Source: Streptomyces griseoaurantiacus (GTDB lineage: Bacteria > Actinomycetota > Actinomycetes > Streptomycetales > Streptomycetaceae). Taken from it: a stretch of 54,240 bases of DNA. The notes beneath the pieces were generated by a model. That model had not been told where the DNA came from and ran no database searches. It saw only the letters and a list, made by a program, of their open reading frames with translations. Below, one piece after another: positions 40,176 to 48,186 of this stretch. The DNA lies in contig BNBP01000045.1 of the NCBI GenBank assembly GCA_014656015.1, positions 1-54,240 of the forward strand, read 5' to 3'. Within the stretch, counting starts at the first letter, position 1, and every line of letters begins with the position of its first letter. Position numbers and translations under genes: made by a program.

Positions 40176-40595
40176 ATGCTCATGCGCACCGATCCCTTCC
40201 GTGAGATCGACCGTCTGACACAGCAGGTCTTCGGCAACGGGAGCCGTCCCGCCGGAATGCAGATGGACGCCTACCGGACCGGCAACGACGTGATCGTCCA
40301 CTTCGACCTGCCGGGCATCGACCCCGAGACCGTCGAACTGGACATCGAACGCAACGTCCTGAGCGTCCGCGTCGAGCGTCGTTCACCCGCCCCGGAGGAC
40401 GCCGAGATCCTCGCCGCCGAGCGGCCCACCGGCACCTTCACCCGGCAGCTCTTCCTCGGCGACACCCTCGACACCGAGCGCATCGACGCCTCCTACGACA
40501 GCGGCGTCCTGACGCTCCGCATCCCGGTCGCCGAGCAGGCCAAGCCGCGCCGCATCGAGATCTCCGGCGGCCCGCGCAAGCAGCTCGACTCCTGA
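40176..40595 (+). CDS. Hsp20 / alpha-crystallin family small heat-shock protein
   Basis: A 139-aa chaperone: MLMRTDPFREIDRLTQQVFG N-arm, then the alpha-crystallin domain (MDAYRTGNDVIVHFDLPGIDPETVELDIERNVLSVRVERR, FTRQLFLGDTLDTERIDASYDSGVLTLRIPV). The family GVLxLxIP motif is GVLTLRIPV. It holds unfolding proteins during heat stress. The ribosome binding site is AAGGAG, and the GTG at 40173 could also serve as start. A perfect terminator follows. Confidence 0.95.
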   Translation: MLMRTDPFREIDRLTQQVFGNGSRPAGMQMDAYRTGNDVIVHFDLPGIDPETVELDIERNVLSVRVERRSPAPEDAEILAAERPTGTFTRQLFLGDTLDTERIDASYDSGVLTLRIPVAEQAKPRRIEISGGPRKQLDS

Positions 40596-40608
40596 GCACA
40601 CGTGCCAC

Positions 40609-40634
40609 GGGGGCGGGGCTCCGGCCCCGCCCCC
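40609..40634 (+). terminator. Terminator after hsp20
   Basis: A perfect 11-bp stem gggggcggggc / gccccgccccc with a 4-nt TCCG loop, 13 bp past the stop codon. Confidence 0.8.
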
Positions 40635-40734
40635 GCACCGTGGCCCGCCTCACATCGGGGCCGCCCCCACCCATGTCCCAGCGAAACCCGGGAAGACGCG
40701 CACCGACAACCGAACACGGAGGAGAACCCGCAGC

Positions 40735-41229
40735 ATGACCACGCCGACCACGCTGACCACTGTCCCCGCGCAGCCCGCCGCCGCCCGTCCGGAGCCCCCC
40801 GCGCCGGCCTCCGCCCGGACGACGGAGCACCGCACCTGGGAGCAACTGATCGACGCGGTACGGGAGTCCGGCCAGTACGCCACGGCGAAGGAGGCGGAAC
40901 GCGTCACCCGCATCGTGCTCTCCGCGCTCGGCGGCCATGTGACCGGCGAGGAACGCGTCGCCCTCGCCCGCAGCCTTCCCGAGCGGGCGGCCCGCCTGGT
41001 CGCCGCGCAGATCCCGGTGACCAGCCCGCTGACGGCCGCCGAGTTCGTGGACTACGTCGCCGCGCGCATCGAGGGCGCCACCCCGGCCACCGCCCGCTGG
41101 GACGTCAGCTCCGTCCTCGGCGTGCTGCCGCAGGTCACGGGCGACGACGTCGTCGACCGCGTCCTCGCCGCTCTCCCCTCCGGCTACGCCCTGCTGTTCG
41201 GCCGCCCCGAACTGATGCCGGCGGCCTGA
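40735..41229 (+). CDS. DUF2267 domain-containing protein
   Basis: A 164-aa protein with ATG start 40735 after aggagaacccgcagc. A Pro/Ala/Thr-rich N-terminus of about 30 residues precedes the all-helical DUF2267 fold: WEQLIDAVRESGQYATAKEAERVTRIVLSALGGHVTGEERVALARSLPERAARLVAAQ, then FVDYVAARIEG and VLGVLPQVTGDDVVDRVLAALPSGYALLFG. It lacks signal or membrane segments. DUF2267 genes often sit beside hsp20 in actinobacteria, hinting at stress; no function is known. Confidence 0.88.
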   Translation: MTTPTTLTTVPAQPAAARPEPPAPASARTTEHRTWEQLIDAVRESGQYATAKEAERVTRIVLSALGGHVTGEERVALARSLPERAARLVAAQIPVTSPLTAAEFVDYVAARIEGATPATARWDVSSVLGVLPQVTGDDVVDRVLAALPSGYALLFGRPELMPAA

Positions 41230-41354
41230 ACCGGCCGGTCCCGCACCGACCGCACCGCCCGCCCGGCCGCCGACGCCGGGTCCCGCACGACGGGCCCCGG
41301 TACAAGTCACCGGAAAGTCGAACCGGTCGGCGGCCGGGGGGCGTCCGTACGGAC

Positions 41355-41819
41355 ATGGAAGAGCGGACCGACCCCGCCGACGACGTCACCACCGGCACCG
41401 GCCAGCCCACGGGCACCACGGAACAGCCCCGGACGGGCTCCCGCCCGGGGCCCGCGCCCCGCCCCGATCCGGGCCGCCTCCATACCGCCCTCGGCTGTCT
41501 GACGGCCCCGGTCGCCGGCGTCACCGGCTTCGTGACCTGGCTGCGCGGGGCCACGCCCGGCGTGCGCGGCGCCTTCGAGGGCGAGCGGGACCTCACCCTG
41601 CTCTACCTGGAGCTGCCGCTCCTGCTGTTCGGCTTCCCGCTGCTGGCGCTCGCCGCCTGGAGCCTCACGGACGCCGTGCTGCGCCGCGACCGCCGTACGA
41701 CGCCGGCCACCCGTACGACGGTCCCGGCCCTCGCCGCGACGGTCGTTCTGGCACTGCTCACCTGGGCCGCCACGGCCTGGCTGGACCTCAGGGTGGCCCC
41801 CTTCACGCACCCCGACTGA
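41355..41819 (+). CDS. Membrane protein of unknown function
   Basis: A 154-aa protein with ATG start 41355. A Thr/Pro/Gly-rich polar N-terminus of about 40 residues is followed by three hydrophobic segments: ALGCLTAPVAGVTGFVTWL, LTLLYLELPLLLFGFPLLALAAWSL and VPALAATVVLALLTWAATAWL. No family is recognised. The frame is open much further upstream, but that part lacks coding character. Confidence 0.6.
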   Translation: MEERTDPADDVTTGTGQPTGTTEQPRTGSRPGPAPRPDPGRLHTALGCLTAPVAGVTGFVTWLRGATPGVRGAFEGERDLTLLYLELPLLLFGFPLLALAAWSLTDAVLRRDRRTTPATRTTVPALAATVVLALLTWAATAWLDLRVAPFTHPD

Positions 41820-41979
41820 CGAACCCACGCCCCCGGACGGCGAACCGCCCCGGGGGCCTGCCGGACGGGCGGGGTACGGCCTGCTGTACCCGCACTCCGG
41901 CCCCGCGCGGGAGTGATCCGGGAGGGCGCCGCTGGTGTGCTGGAGGCATCGCAGCAGCCACCTCCCGAAGGGACCAGCG

Positions 41980-42939
41980 GTGAGCACCTCCACCCTCCCG
42001 AGCAGCATCGGCGCCCCGGCGCCCATGACCGGCGCCACCCCCGCGGGGACCGCCCCGGACGACGGGCCCGGCGGTCTGCGCGGTCACCTCCGCCGCCGCC
42101 CCCTGCTCTGGTTCTTCACCCTCGCGTTCGCCCTGAGCTGGGTCGCCTGGACGCCGTACGTCCTCTCCGAGAACGGCCTCGGCGTCTGGCACTTCTCCTT
42201 CCCGTCCGCCCTCGGCACCACCCAGCTCCTGGGTGTGCTGCCCGGCGCGTACCTCGGCCCGATCCTGTCGGCCTTCCTCGTCACCGCCGCGGCGGACGGC
42301 CGGGAGGGACTGCGCGTCTGGTTCGGCCGGTTCACCAAGTGGCGGATCAGCTGGCGCTGGTACGCGGCGATCATCCTCACCGTGCCCGCCGCGCTGACCG
42401 TCACCTCCGCCGCCCTCGGCGGCCGGGGCCCCGTCCTGCCGTCCGCCGCGCTCCTCGTCGCCTACCTTCCCGGCCTGATCCTGCAGATGCTCACCACGGG
42501 ACTCGCCGAGGAGCCGGGCTGGCGCGACTTCGCGACCCCGCGCCTGCAGCGCCGCTACGGCCCGCTCCTCGGCACCCTGATCCTCGGCCCGCTGTGGGGC
42601 GCCTGGCACCTGCCGCTGTTCCTGAGCGACTGGGGCGGCTGGCCGGACGTGACCTGGACCGAGCCGGTGGAGTTCCTGCTCACCACGCTCGCCTTCAGCT
42701 TCGTGATGGCCTGGTTCTTCAACCGCACCCGCGAGAGCCTGCCGCTGGTGATGCTGCTGCACACCGGCGTCAACAACTACTTCTCGCTGGCCTGGTCGGA
42801 CATGTTCCCGTGGCTGCGCTCGACCACGCACGTGTTCCTGATCGCCTCCACCGTGGCGGCCGTCGTCCTGCTGGTCGCGACACGGGGCCGGCTGGGATAC
42901 GAGCCCGAGAGGGCCGAAGCCGGCACGCCGCGGGGATGA
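41980..42939 (+). CDS. CPBP family intramembrane glutamic endopeptidase
   Basis: A 319-aa protein with GTG start 41980 after AAGGGACC. Eight or so hydrophobic helices are seen. The CPBP/Abi motifs are present: EEPGWRDF (EExxxR), a later AWHLPLF with the second His region, and FFNRTRESLPLVMLLHTGVNNYF with a conserved His and Asn. The family includes Rce1-like prenyl-CAAX proteases and bacteriocin self-immunity proteins; the role here is unknown. Confidence 0.9.
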   Translation: MSTSTLPSSIGAPAPMTGATPAGTAPDDGPGGLRGHLRRRPLLWFFTLAFALSWVAWTPYVLSENGLGVWHFSFPSALGTTQLLGVLPGAYLGPILSAFLVTAAADGREGLRVWFGRFTKWRISWRWYAAIILTVPAALTVTSAALGGRGPVLPSAALLVAYLPGLILQMLTTGLAEEPGWRDFATPRLQRRYGPLLGTLILGPLWGAWHLPLFLSDWGGWPDVTWTEPVEFLLTTLAFSFVMAWFFNRTRESLPLVMLLHTGVNNYFSLAWSDMFPWLRSTTHVFLIASTVAAVVLLVATRGRLGYEPERAEAGTPRG

Positions 42940-43082
42940 GCGCGCCGCCCTCGAACCGGCCGGACAGGCCACCCGCGACGCCGGTGCGGCGGGCGGCGTC
43001 GGCGGGGAGGCCCGACGGAACGCGGCCCCGCCCGCGGGCTCACCGCCCGCAGGCTCACGGCCCGCTCCGAACTCCCGACTCC

Positions 43083-43979
43083 TCACTCCTCCACTCGGGT
43101 CCCCGTCCCGGTGACCCGGACCCGCGGGTCCCCCGGCCGCAGGGTCACCGTGAGTGTGCCGGGCCGCCCCAGGTCCTCGCCCTGCCGCAGGGTGAGGACC
43201 GTGGCGTCGGGGGCACCGGGGTTGTCGGGCACCAGGCCGAACTCCCGTACGTACGCCCCGAACGCGGCGGCCGCGGCCCCGGTCGCCGGGTCCTCGACGA
43301 CGCCGCCCACGGGGAACGGATCGCGCACGGCGAAGACCGTGTCCGACTCCCGCCACACCAACTGGACGGTGGTCAGGTCCAGTCGGCGCATCAGCGCCTC
43401 CAGGCGCGCGAAGTCGTAAGCGAGGTCCGCGAGGCGCTCCCGGGTCGCCGCCGCGAGCACCAGGTGGCGGGCGCCCGCGAAGGCGATACGGGGCGGGAAG
43501 GCCGGGTCGAGGTCGGCGGCCGGCCAGTCCAGGGCGGCCAGCGCCTCACCGAGGTCGGCCTCGGTGACCTCCTCGATGTACGGCTCGACGCTGGTGAGCG
43601 TGGCCCGCAGTTCCCCGTCCGCCTCGGACACCTCCACCGGGACGGTTCCGGCGGATGTCGCGAACAGCAGCTCCCCGGGGCCGATCCGCTCGGCGAGCGC
43701 GACCGCCGCCGCGACGGTCGCGTGCCCGCAGAAGGACACCTCGGCCTTCGGGCTGAAGAACCGGATCCGGAACGCCCGCCCCTCCCGGCCGCCCAGCCCC
43801 TCCGGCGGCGCGGTCAGGAACGCGGACTCCGAGTAGCCGAGTCCGGCGGCCACGGCGAGCATCGCGTCGTCCGACATGCCGTTGGCGTCCAGCACGATGC
43901 CGGCCCGGTTCCCGCCCCCGGGGTCACCGGAGAAGGCGGTGTAGCGCAGGACCTCGTGTTCCTTCGCACTCGTCGTCAT
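43083..43979 (-). CDS. PhzF family isomerase-like protein
   Basis: A 298-aa protein with ATG start 43979, without a clear ribosome binding site. It has YTAFSGDPGGGNRAGIVLDANGM, the YSESAFL block (catalytic Glu position), FRIRFFSPKAEVSFCGHATVAAAVAL and GGVVEDPATGAAAAAFGAYV, typical of the PhzF/diaminopimelate-epimerase fold. Full PhzF acts in phenazine biosynthesis, but no other phenazine gene is nearby. This is a stand-alone homologue of unknown substrate. Confidence 0.9.
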   Translation of the reverse strand: MTTSAKEHEVLRYTAFSGDPGGGNRAGIVLDANGMSDDAMLAVAAGLGYSESAFLTAPPEGLGGREGRAFRIRFFSPKAEVSFCGHATVAAAVALAERIGPGELLFATSAGTVPVEVSEADGELRATLTSVEPYIEEVTEADLGEALAALDWPAADLDPAFPPRIAFAGARHLVLAAATRERLADLAYDFARLEALMRRLDLTTVQLVWRESDTVFAVRDPFPVGGVVEDPATGAAAAAFGAYVREFGLVPDNPGAPDATVLTLRQGEDLGRPGTLTVTLRPGDPRVRVTGTGTRVEE

Positions 43980-44155
43980 GCGAGCGCCAACACGGGTGCG
44001 CGGCGCGGCTATTCCGCCCGCCGCGCACCCGCGTGGAAGGCGTGGACAGACATGTACGTTTCGAGCGTGTTCGAAATGTTCGCGGGCGTCCCCGGCCGAA
44101 CCTACGGTGAACGGACAGATGACACCGGAGTAGCCGGAACCCAGGGGGACCCTCC

Positions 44156-44551
44156 ATGCACACCCACATCCTGAGCAGCGGCATCCTCGCCGCGGTGCTC
44201 GCGGCCGCACCGCTCGCCGGCGCCGCCCACGCGGCCCCGGCACACAGCGAGACGGCGAGGACCGCCGCGGCGCCGCAGTCCGCGTCGCTGGTCTCCATGA
44301 ACACCGTGGTCGACCAGTGGACACACTGGACGCCCGACTGGCACGACTCCTCCCACGCGGGCACCCTGTTCGCGGGCAGGAACTATTTCTTCTGCTACAA
44401 GTACAGCCTCACCTACTCGGACCTCGGTCGTCAGAGCTCGGTCTGGCTCAAGACGGACGACGACTTCGGCAACCACAACGTGTGGGTGAGCGACGTCTAC
44501 CTCGACGAGACGGGCTTCCGCAACGACATCCTCTGGCTGCCCAAGTGCTGA
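44156..44551 (+). CDS. Small secreted protein
   Basis: A 131-aa protein with ATG start 44156 behind GGGGGACCCTCC. A signal peptide (MHTHILSSGILAAVLAAAPLAGAAHAAPA) is followed by a mature domain rich in aromatic and Asp residues: DQWTHWTPDWHDSSHAGTLFAGRNYFFCYKYS, SSVWLKTDDDFGNHNVWVSDVYLDETGF and a C-terminal LPKC. It has two Cys residues, so one disulfide is possible. The beta-rich pattern is SH3-like. It may be a secreted inhibitor-like or binding protein; no family is recognised. Confidence 0.75.
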   Translation: MHTHILSSGILAAVLAAAPLAGAAHAAPAHSETARTAAAPQSASLVSMNTVVDQWTHWTPDWHDSSHAGTLFAGRNYFFCYKYSLTYSDLGRQSSVWLKTDDDFGNHNVWVSDVYLDETGFRNDILWLPKC

Positions 44552-44616
44552 CCTCGGAGCCTTCCCCGCACCTCCCCGCCCCAGCCGTCGGCTGACGACC
44601 GGCCGTCGCAGGACCC

Positions 44617-44659
44617 GGGGGCCGCGCTCCACACCGCTCACCGGCGGAGCCCGGCCCCC
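44617..44659. terminator. Terminator between convergent genes
   Basis: Arms gggggccgcgctcc (44617-44630) and ggagcccggccccc (44646-44659) form a 14-bp stem with one mismatch. It separates the secreted-protein and VOC genes. Confidence 0.7.
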
Positions 44660-44670
44660 GTCACGAATCC

Positions 44671-45069
44671 CTACGCCTTCGCGGCGGGCCAACCGCCGTA
44701 GGGCACGGTGATCAGCTCCATCGCGTGCCCCGCCGGATCCATGAAGTAGACGCCACGACCACCGTCGTTGTGGTTGATCGCGCCCGGCTGCCTGCGGTAC
44801 GGATCGGCGTAGTGCTCGATGCCGCGCCTCCCGATCCGCTCGTACGCCGCGTCGAACTCCTCCTCGGAGACGAGGAAGGCGTAGTGCTGGGACGCGATGT
44901 GCTCCTCGGGTGTGGTCGCGAAGTCCAGTGTGACGCCGTTGCTCAGCTCCACCGCGACGAACGGCCCCCACTCACCGCTGATCTCGAGCCCCAGCAGCTC
45001 CGCGAAGAACTCGGCGGACTCCCGGTTGTTCCGGGCATGGACGATCGTGTGATTCAACTCGACGGACAA
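44671..45069 (-). CDS. VOC family (glyoxalase-fold) protein
   Basis: A 132-aa protein with probable TTG start 45069 behind GGAGGCATTCT. It begins LSVELNHTIVHARNNRESAEFFAELLGLEI, with metal-ligand His in NHTIVHA. It continues with VTLDFATTPEEHIASQHYAFLVSEEEFDAAYERI and ends with NDGGRGVYFMDPAGHAMELITVPYG, which holds the second His and Glu. This pattern is typical of dioxygenase or fosfomycin-resistance-like VOC proteins. The substrate is not evident. Confidence 0.85.
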   Translation of the reverse strand: MSVELNHTIVHARNNRESAEFFAELLGLEISGEWGPFVAVELSNGVTLDFATTPEEHIASQHYAFLVSEEEFDAAYERIGRRGIEHYADPYRRQPGAINHNDGGRGVYFMDPAGHAMELITVPYGGWPAAKA

Positions 45070-45411
45070 AGAATGCCTCCGTGGGCATCTCCCGGCACCT
45101 CCATGCCTCACCCGACCGGTGACCGACACGCGATGCCGCCACCCATGCTAGACACCGCCCCGCTCCGGCCCCGCCCCCGTGACGCGCCCCGGAGCCGGCC
45201 CGGCGGCCGGTCCGGGGGCCACGGAGGCCGCCGCCCGAAAACAGGTGGTGGACCCGCCGGCGGCCCTGCTACTTTCCCGGTGACCGTGCCGGAGAAGAGG
45301 AGGTGGTACCCGTGAACGTTTCGACGTGGGTGCTCTCCTCCGAAGCCACGGTCGGACGACAGGTCGTCGTCCGGGAGCGCCGTTCCAGCGCACTCCCGAA
45401 AGGGCACGACC
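45070..45411. promoter_or_regulatory. Divergent promoter region with a possible upstream ORF
   Basis: A 342-bp gap between the VOC gene and the alpha/beta-hydrolase. The only coding hint is an ORF at 45312-45464 with a strong AGGAGG-type ribosome binding site, which overlaps the hydrolase start in another frame. Confidence 0.35.
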
Positions 45412-45464
45412 ATGCAGTTCACCACCGAACACCGCCTCGCCGAGGACGGAACCGACGCCGGTAG
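45312..45464 (+). CDS. Putative upstream ORF overlapping the hydrolase gene
   Basis: A 50-codon ORF from GTG 45312, preceded by AGAGGAGGTGGTACCC, an excellent ribosome binding site. It reads NVSTWVLSSEATVGRQVVVR and ends inside the hydrolase gene 50 bp past its start. The peptide looks like no family. It might couple translation of the hydrolase, or the ribosome binding site may be fortuitous. Confidence 0.25.
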   Translation: MNVSTWVLSSEATVGRQVVVRERRSSALPKGHDHAVHHRTPPRRGRNRRR

Positions 45465-46182
45465 CGACGTCGGCGGCGTCCTGGAGCGCGAGTTCACCCT
45501 CGGCGGGATCCCCGGCTACCTCTGGACGCCCGCGCCCGCCCCGTCCGCCGCACCGTTCCCGCTGATCCTGCTCGGCCACCCCACGCTCGGCCTGCGGCGG
45601 ATGTACCCCCGCCTGGTGGCCCGGGCCCGGCATGCCGCGGCGGACGGCTTCGCCACCGCCACCATCGAACTCCCCGGCTGCGGCGACCGGCCCCGCCGTC
45701 CCGCCCTCGACGAGGCCCGCACCGCACTGCGCCGGGCCATGACGGCCGGTGAACCGGTCGGCGAGGACCTCGTCGACGCGCTCGTCCTCCCGCTCGTCGA
45801 GGAGGCCGTCCCGGAATGGCGTACCGCCCTGGACGCCCTGCTGGCACTGCCCGGGATCGGAGGCCCGGTCGGCTACTCGGGAGGAGTGATCTCCCTCGCC
45901 GTCCGGCTGGCGTCGCTCGAACCGCGCATCGAGGCCGCCGTGCTCTTCGCGGGCAGCCTCGTGCCGCGCGCCACGTTCGAGGAGGCCCGCCGGCTCACCC
46001 TCCCGCTGCACGTCCTCCTGCAATGGGACGACGAGGGCAACGACCGGCAGGCCTCCCTCGACCTGTTCGACGCCTTCGGCTCGAAGGAGAAGTCCCTGCA
46101 CGCCCACATGGGCGGCCACACGGGCGTCCCGCCGCACGCGGGGGACGCGGCGGCCCGTTTCTTCACCCGCCACCTGAGGTGA
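45412..46182 (+). CDS. Alpha/beta-hydrolase (dienelactone hydrolase-like)
   Basis: A 256-aa protein with ATG start 45412. It has LILLGHPTLGLRRMYPRLVARARHAAADGFATATIELPGCG (oxyanion strand and helix). The nucleophile elbow is GYSGG in GGPVGYSGGVISLAVRL, and PLHVLLQWDDEGNDRQASLDLFDAF and MGGHTGVP supply candidate Asp and His. This is the usual alpha/beta-hydrolase order. The substrate is unknown. It is convergent with the LysR gene and followed by a hairpin. Confidence 0.85.
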   Translation: MQFTTEHRLAEDGTDAGSDVGGVLEREFTLGGIPGYLWTPAPAPSAAPFPLILLGHPTLGLRRMYPRLVARARHAAADGFATATIELPGCGDRPRRPALDEARTALRRAMTAGEPVGEDLVDALVLPLVEEAVPEWRTALDALLALPGIGGPVGYSGGVISLAVRLASLEPRIEAAVLFAGSLVPRATFEEARRLTLPLHVLLQWDDEGNDRQASLDLFDAFGSKEKSLHAHMGGHTGVPPHAGDAAARFFTRHLR

Positions 46183-46187
46183 GCCCG

Positions 46188-46224
46188 GCCCGGCGCCCAC
46201 CGAGAACCGGCGTGGGCGCCGGGC
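46188..46224. terminator. Terminator between hydrolase and LysR genes
   Basis: A perfect 13-bp stem gcccggcgcccac / gtgggcgccgggc with an 11-nt loop. Confidence 0.8.
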
Positions 46225-46237
46225 ATCCGGCATTCCG

Positions 46238-47101
46238 TCAGGCGAGCGTGTCCGCGGCGACCCCGACGAAGTCCCGGACGAGGGGGGAGCGGCGCGCGGC
46301 CACCCAGGCCAGACACACGTGGGTGGGCCCGATGTCGTCGATCGGGACCGGGATCACGTCCGGCCGGGTGTAGAAGCGGGCGGTGGAGAGCGGGAGGACG
46401 CACACCCCGGCCGACGCGGCGACGAGTTCGAGCTTCTCCTCGACCTGGTACATGGGGGGAACCCCGGTGCGGTTCCCCTCGCGCATCTCCACCGCCACGT
46501 CACGCCACTCGGGCACCGCGTCCGGGTCCTGCAGCAGGTGTTCGGCGGCCAGGTCCGCGATCGCCACCGACTCCCTCCCCGCCAGACGGTGCCCGGCGGG
46601 GAGCACGACGACCCTGGGCTCCTGGAACAGCGGCCGCACCCGCAGGCCCCGCTGGTCGACGGGCAGGCGGACCAGGCCCACGTCGGCACGCCCGTCGCGC
46701 AGCACCTCGGTCTGGTCGTCCCAGCTCGTGCGCAGGAGCCGGACGTCGACCCCGGGGTGGCGCGCGGTGAGGGCGAGGACGGCCGGGGTCACGGTGATAC
46801 CGGGCATGAACCCGACCGTGAACGTCCGCCTCCCCTCGGCCGCGGACCGCACCCGCCGGAGCAACGCCTCGGACCCGGCGAGCAGGGAGGAGGCGTCCTC
46901 CAGCAACTGCCGGCCCGCGGCCGTGAGGGCGGTGCCGCGGCGGTCGCGGAGGAACAGGGTCACCCTCAGTTCCTCCTCCAGCGCCCGGATCTGCCGTGAC
47001 AGCACCGGCTGGGCGATGTGCAGCCGTTCGGCGGCGCGCCCGTAGTGCAGTTCCTCCGCCACCGCCACGAAGTACCGGAGCTTCCGCAAGTCGAGATCCA
47101 T
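46238..47101 (-). CDS. LysR family transcriptional regulator
   Basis: A 287-aa regulator with ATG start 47101. The HTH is in LRKLRYFVAVAEELHYGRAAERLHIAQPVLSRQIRALEEELRVTLFLRDRRGTALTAAG. A two-lobed effector domain follows (TFTVGFMPGITVTPAV, RADVGLVRLPVDQRGLRVRPLFQEPRVVVLPAGHRLA, KLELVAASAGVCVLPLSTARF). It is last in a same-strand run after the PobA-like hydroxylase and an oxidoreductase, so it may control aromatic catabolism. The effector is unknown. Confidence 0.9.
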   Translation of the reverse strand: MDLDLRKLRYFVAVAEELHYGRAAERLHIAQPVLSRQIRALEEELRVTLFLRDRRGTALTAAGRQLLEDASSLLAGSEALLRRVRSAAEGRRTFTVGFMPGITVTPAVLALTARHPGVDVRLLRTSWDDQTEVLRDGRADVGLVRLPVDQRGLRVRPLFQEPRVVVLPAGHRLAGRESVAIADLAAEHLLQDPDAVPEWRDVAVEMREGNRTGVPPMYQVEEKLELVAASAGVCVLPLSTARFYTRPDVIPVPIDDIGPTHVCLAWVAARRSPLVRDFVGVAADTLA

Positions 47102-47186
47102 GGTGACCGTCCGTTCGCTCCCCCGACCCTGCGCGGACCGGGCGCGCCCCCGCAAGGAGGCGCGCCCGGTCCGCGTCGCCTCTCGC

Positions 47187-48044
47187 TCAGCCGCGGGCGA
47201 GGACGGCGAGGGGATCAGTGTGCCGAGGGGCCCATCCCAGCTCGGCGCGTGCGCGCGCCGGTGTCAGCCGCTGGTCGAGGGCGAAGGCGTCGGCGATCGG
47301 GCCCATCCGCTCCCGGGCCTGCTCCAGGGTGATCGAGACGGTCTTTCCGTCGAGGCCCACCGCCCGGCTCACGGCCAGGGCCGCGTCCTTGGCCGTCGGG
47401 TTGACGCCGCCGACACCGGCGTAGACCGAGCCCGCCCTCGCCCCGAGCGCGGCGACGTAGAGTTCGGCGGCGTCGTCGATGTGGATCAGCGCCCAGTGGT
47501 TGCCACCGTCGCCGATGCAGGGGACGGCCCCGTCCCGCTTGCCCGGGGCGGCGTAGAACTGGTCGATCAGACGGTTCTCGCCCCCGTAGAGCAGGCCCGG
47601 CCGGACCACGACGGGGCGGCCGCCCCGCTGTGCCCGCCGCAGGACCGCCTCCTCCACGGGCCGGCGCCAGGCGACGACGGCGGGCGGGTTCCACGGCGCC
47701 GTCTCGTCGACGACGCCGTCGGTGTCGCCGTAGACCCAGGTGCCGCCCGTGTGGATGTACGTGCCGGAGCCGACCCCGTCCTGCATGGCCGTGGCGGCGG
47801 CGAGGTCCGCCTCACCACTGTCGGCCTGCGCCAGGTGCACCACGGCCTCGGCCCGCGCGGCGGCCGCGTTGAGCACGCCCAGGTCACCGAGGTCGCCCCG
47901 CACCGGAGTCGCCCCCGCCGCGGCCACCACCCCGGCCGAGCGCTCGCTGCGCGCCACCGCCTCCACCACGTGTCCGTGGCGGACCAGGGCGGCGATCGTC
48001 GCCCTGCCGATATAGCCGGAACCGCCCGTAACGAATACCTTCAT
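47187..48044 (-). CDS. NAD(P)-dependent oxidoreductase / epimerase-like (extended SDR)
   Basis: A 285-aa protein with ATG start 48044. The Rossmann glycine motif is VTGGSGYIGRATIAALVRHGH. Other blocks are VRGDLGDLGVLNAAAARAEAVVHLAQAD, IHTGGTWVYGDTDGVVDET and VVVRPGLLYGG. The YxxxK pair of SDR enzymes is replaced: VAWRRPVEEAVL lies where YRRSKxxAE is expected, so it may be an atypical or NmrA-like binding protein. It lies between LysR and the hydroxylase on the same strand. Confidence 0.85.
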   Translation of the reverse strand: MKVFVTGGSGYIGRATIAALVRHGHVVEAVARSERSAGVVAAAGATPVRGDLGDLGVLNAAAARAEAVVHLAQADSGEADLAAATAMQDGVGSGTYIHTGGTWVYGDTDGVVDETAPWNPPAVVAWRRPVEEAVLRRAQRGGRPVVVRPGLLYGGENRLIDQFYAAPGKRDGAVPCIGDGGNHWALIHIDDAAELYVAALGARAGSVYAGVGGVNPTAKDAALAVSRAVGLDGKTVSITLEQARERMGPIADAFALDQRLTPARARAELGWAPRHTDPLAVLARG

Positions 48045-48186
48045 CGGTCTTGCACCTCTTCGGTGTGGAACTTCGTCGTGCTTCCACACTGCGCCCCGCC
48101 CCCGCACGCGGTCCAAGACCTGTCCCGGCGTCTGTGATGCCCCGAAGGTATGAGCCGCAGGTACCAGCCGCGAGACCGCGGGAGCC

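Noticed and set aside
43083..43979. A phenazine biosynthetic cluster around the PhzF-like gene
   Set aside because: No other phenazine genes are nearby, and PhzF-like proteins are common stand-alone enzymes.
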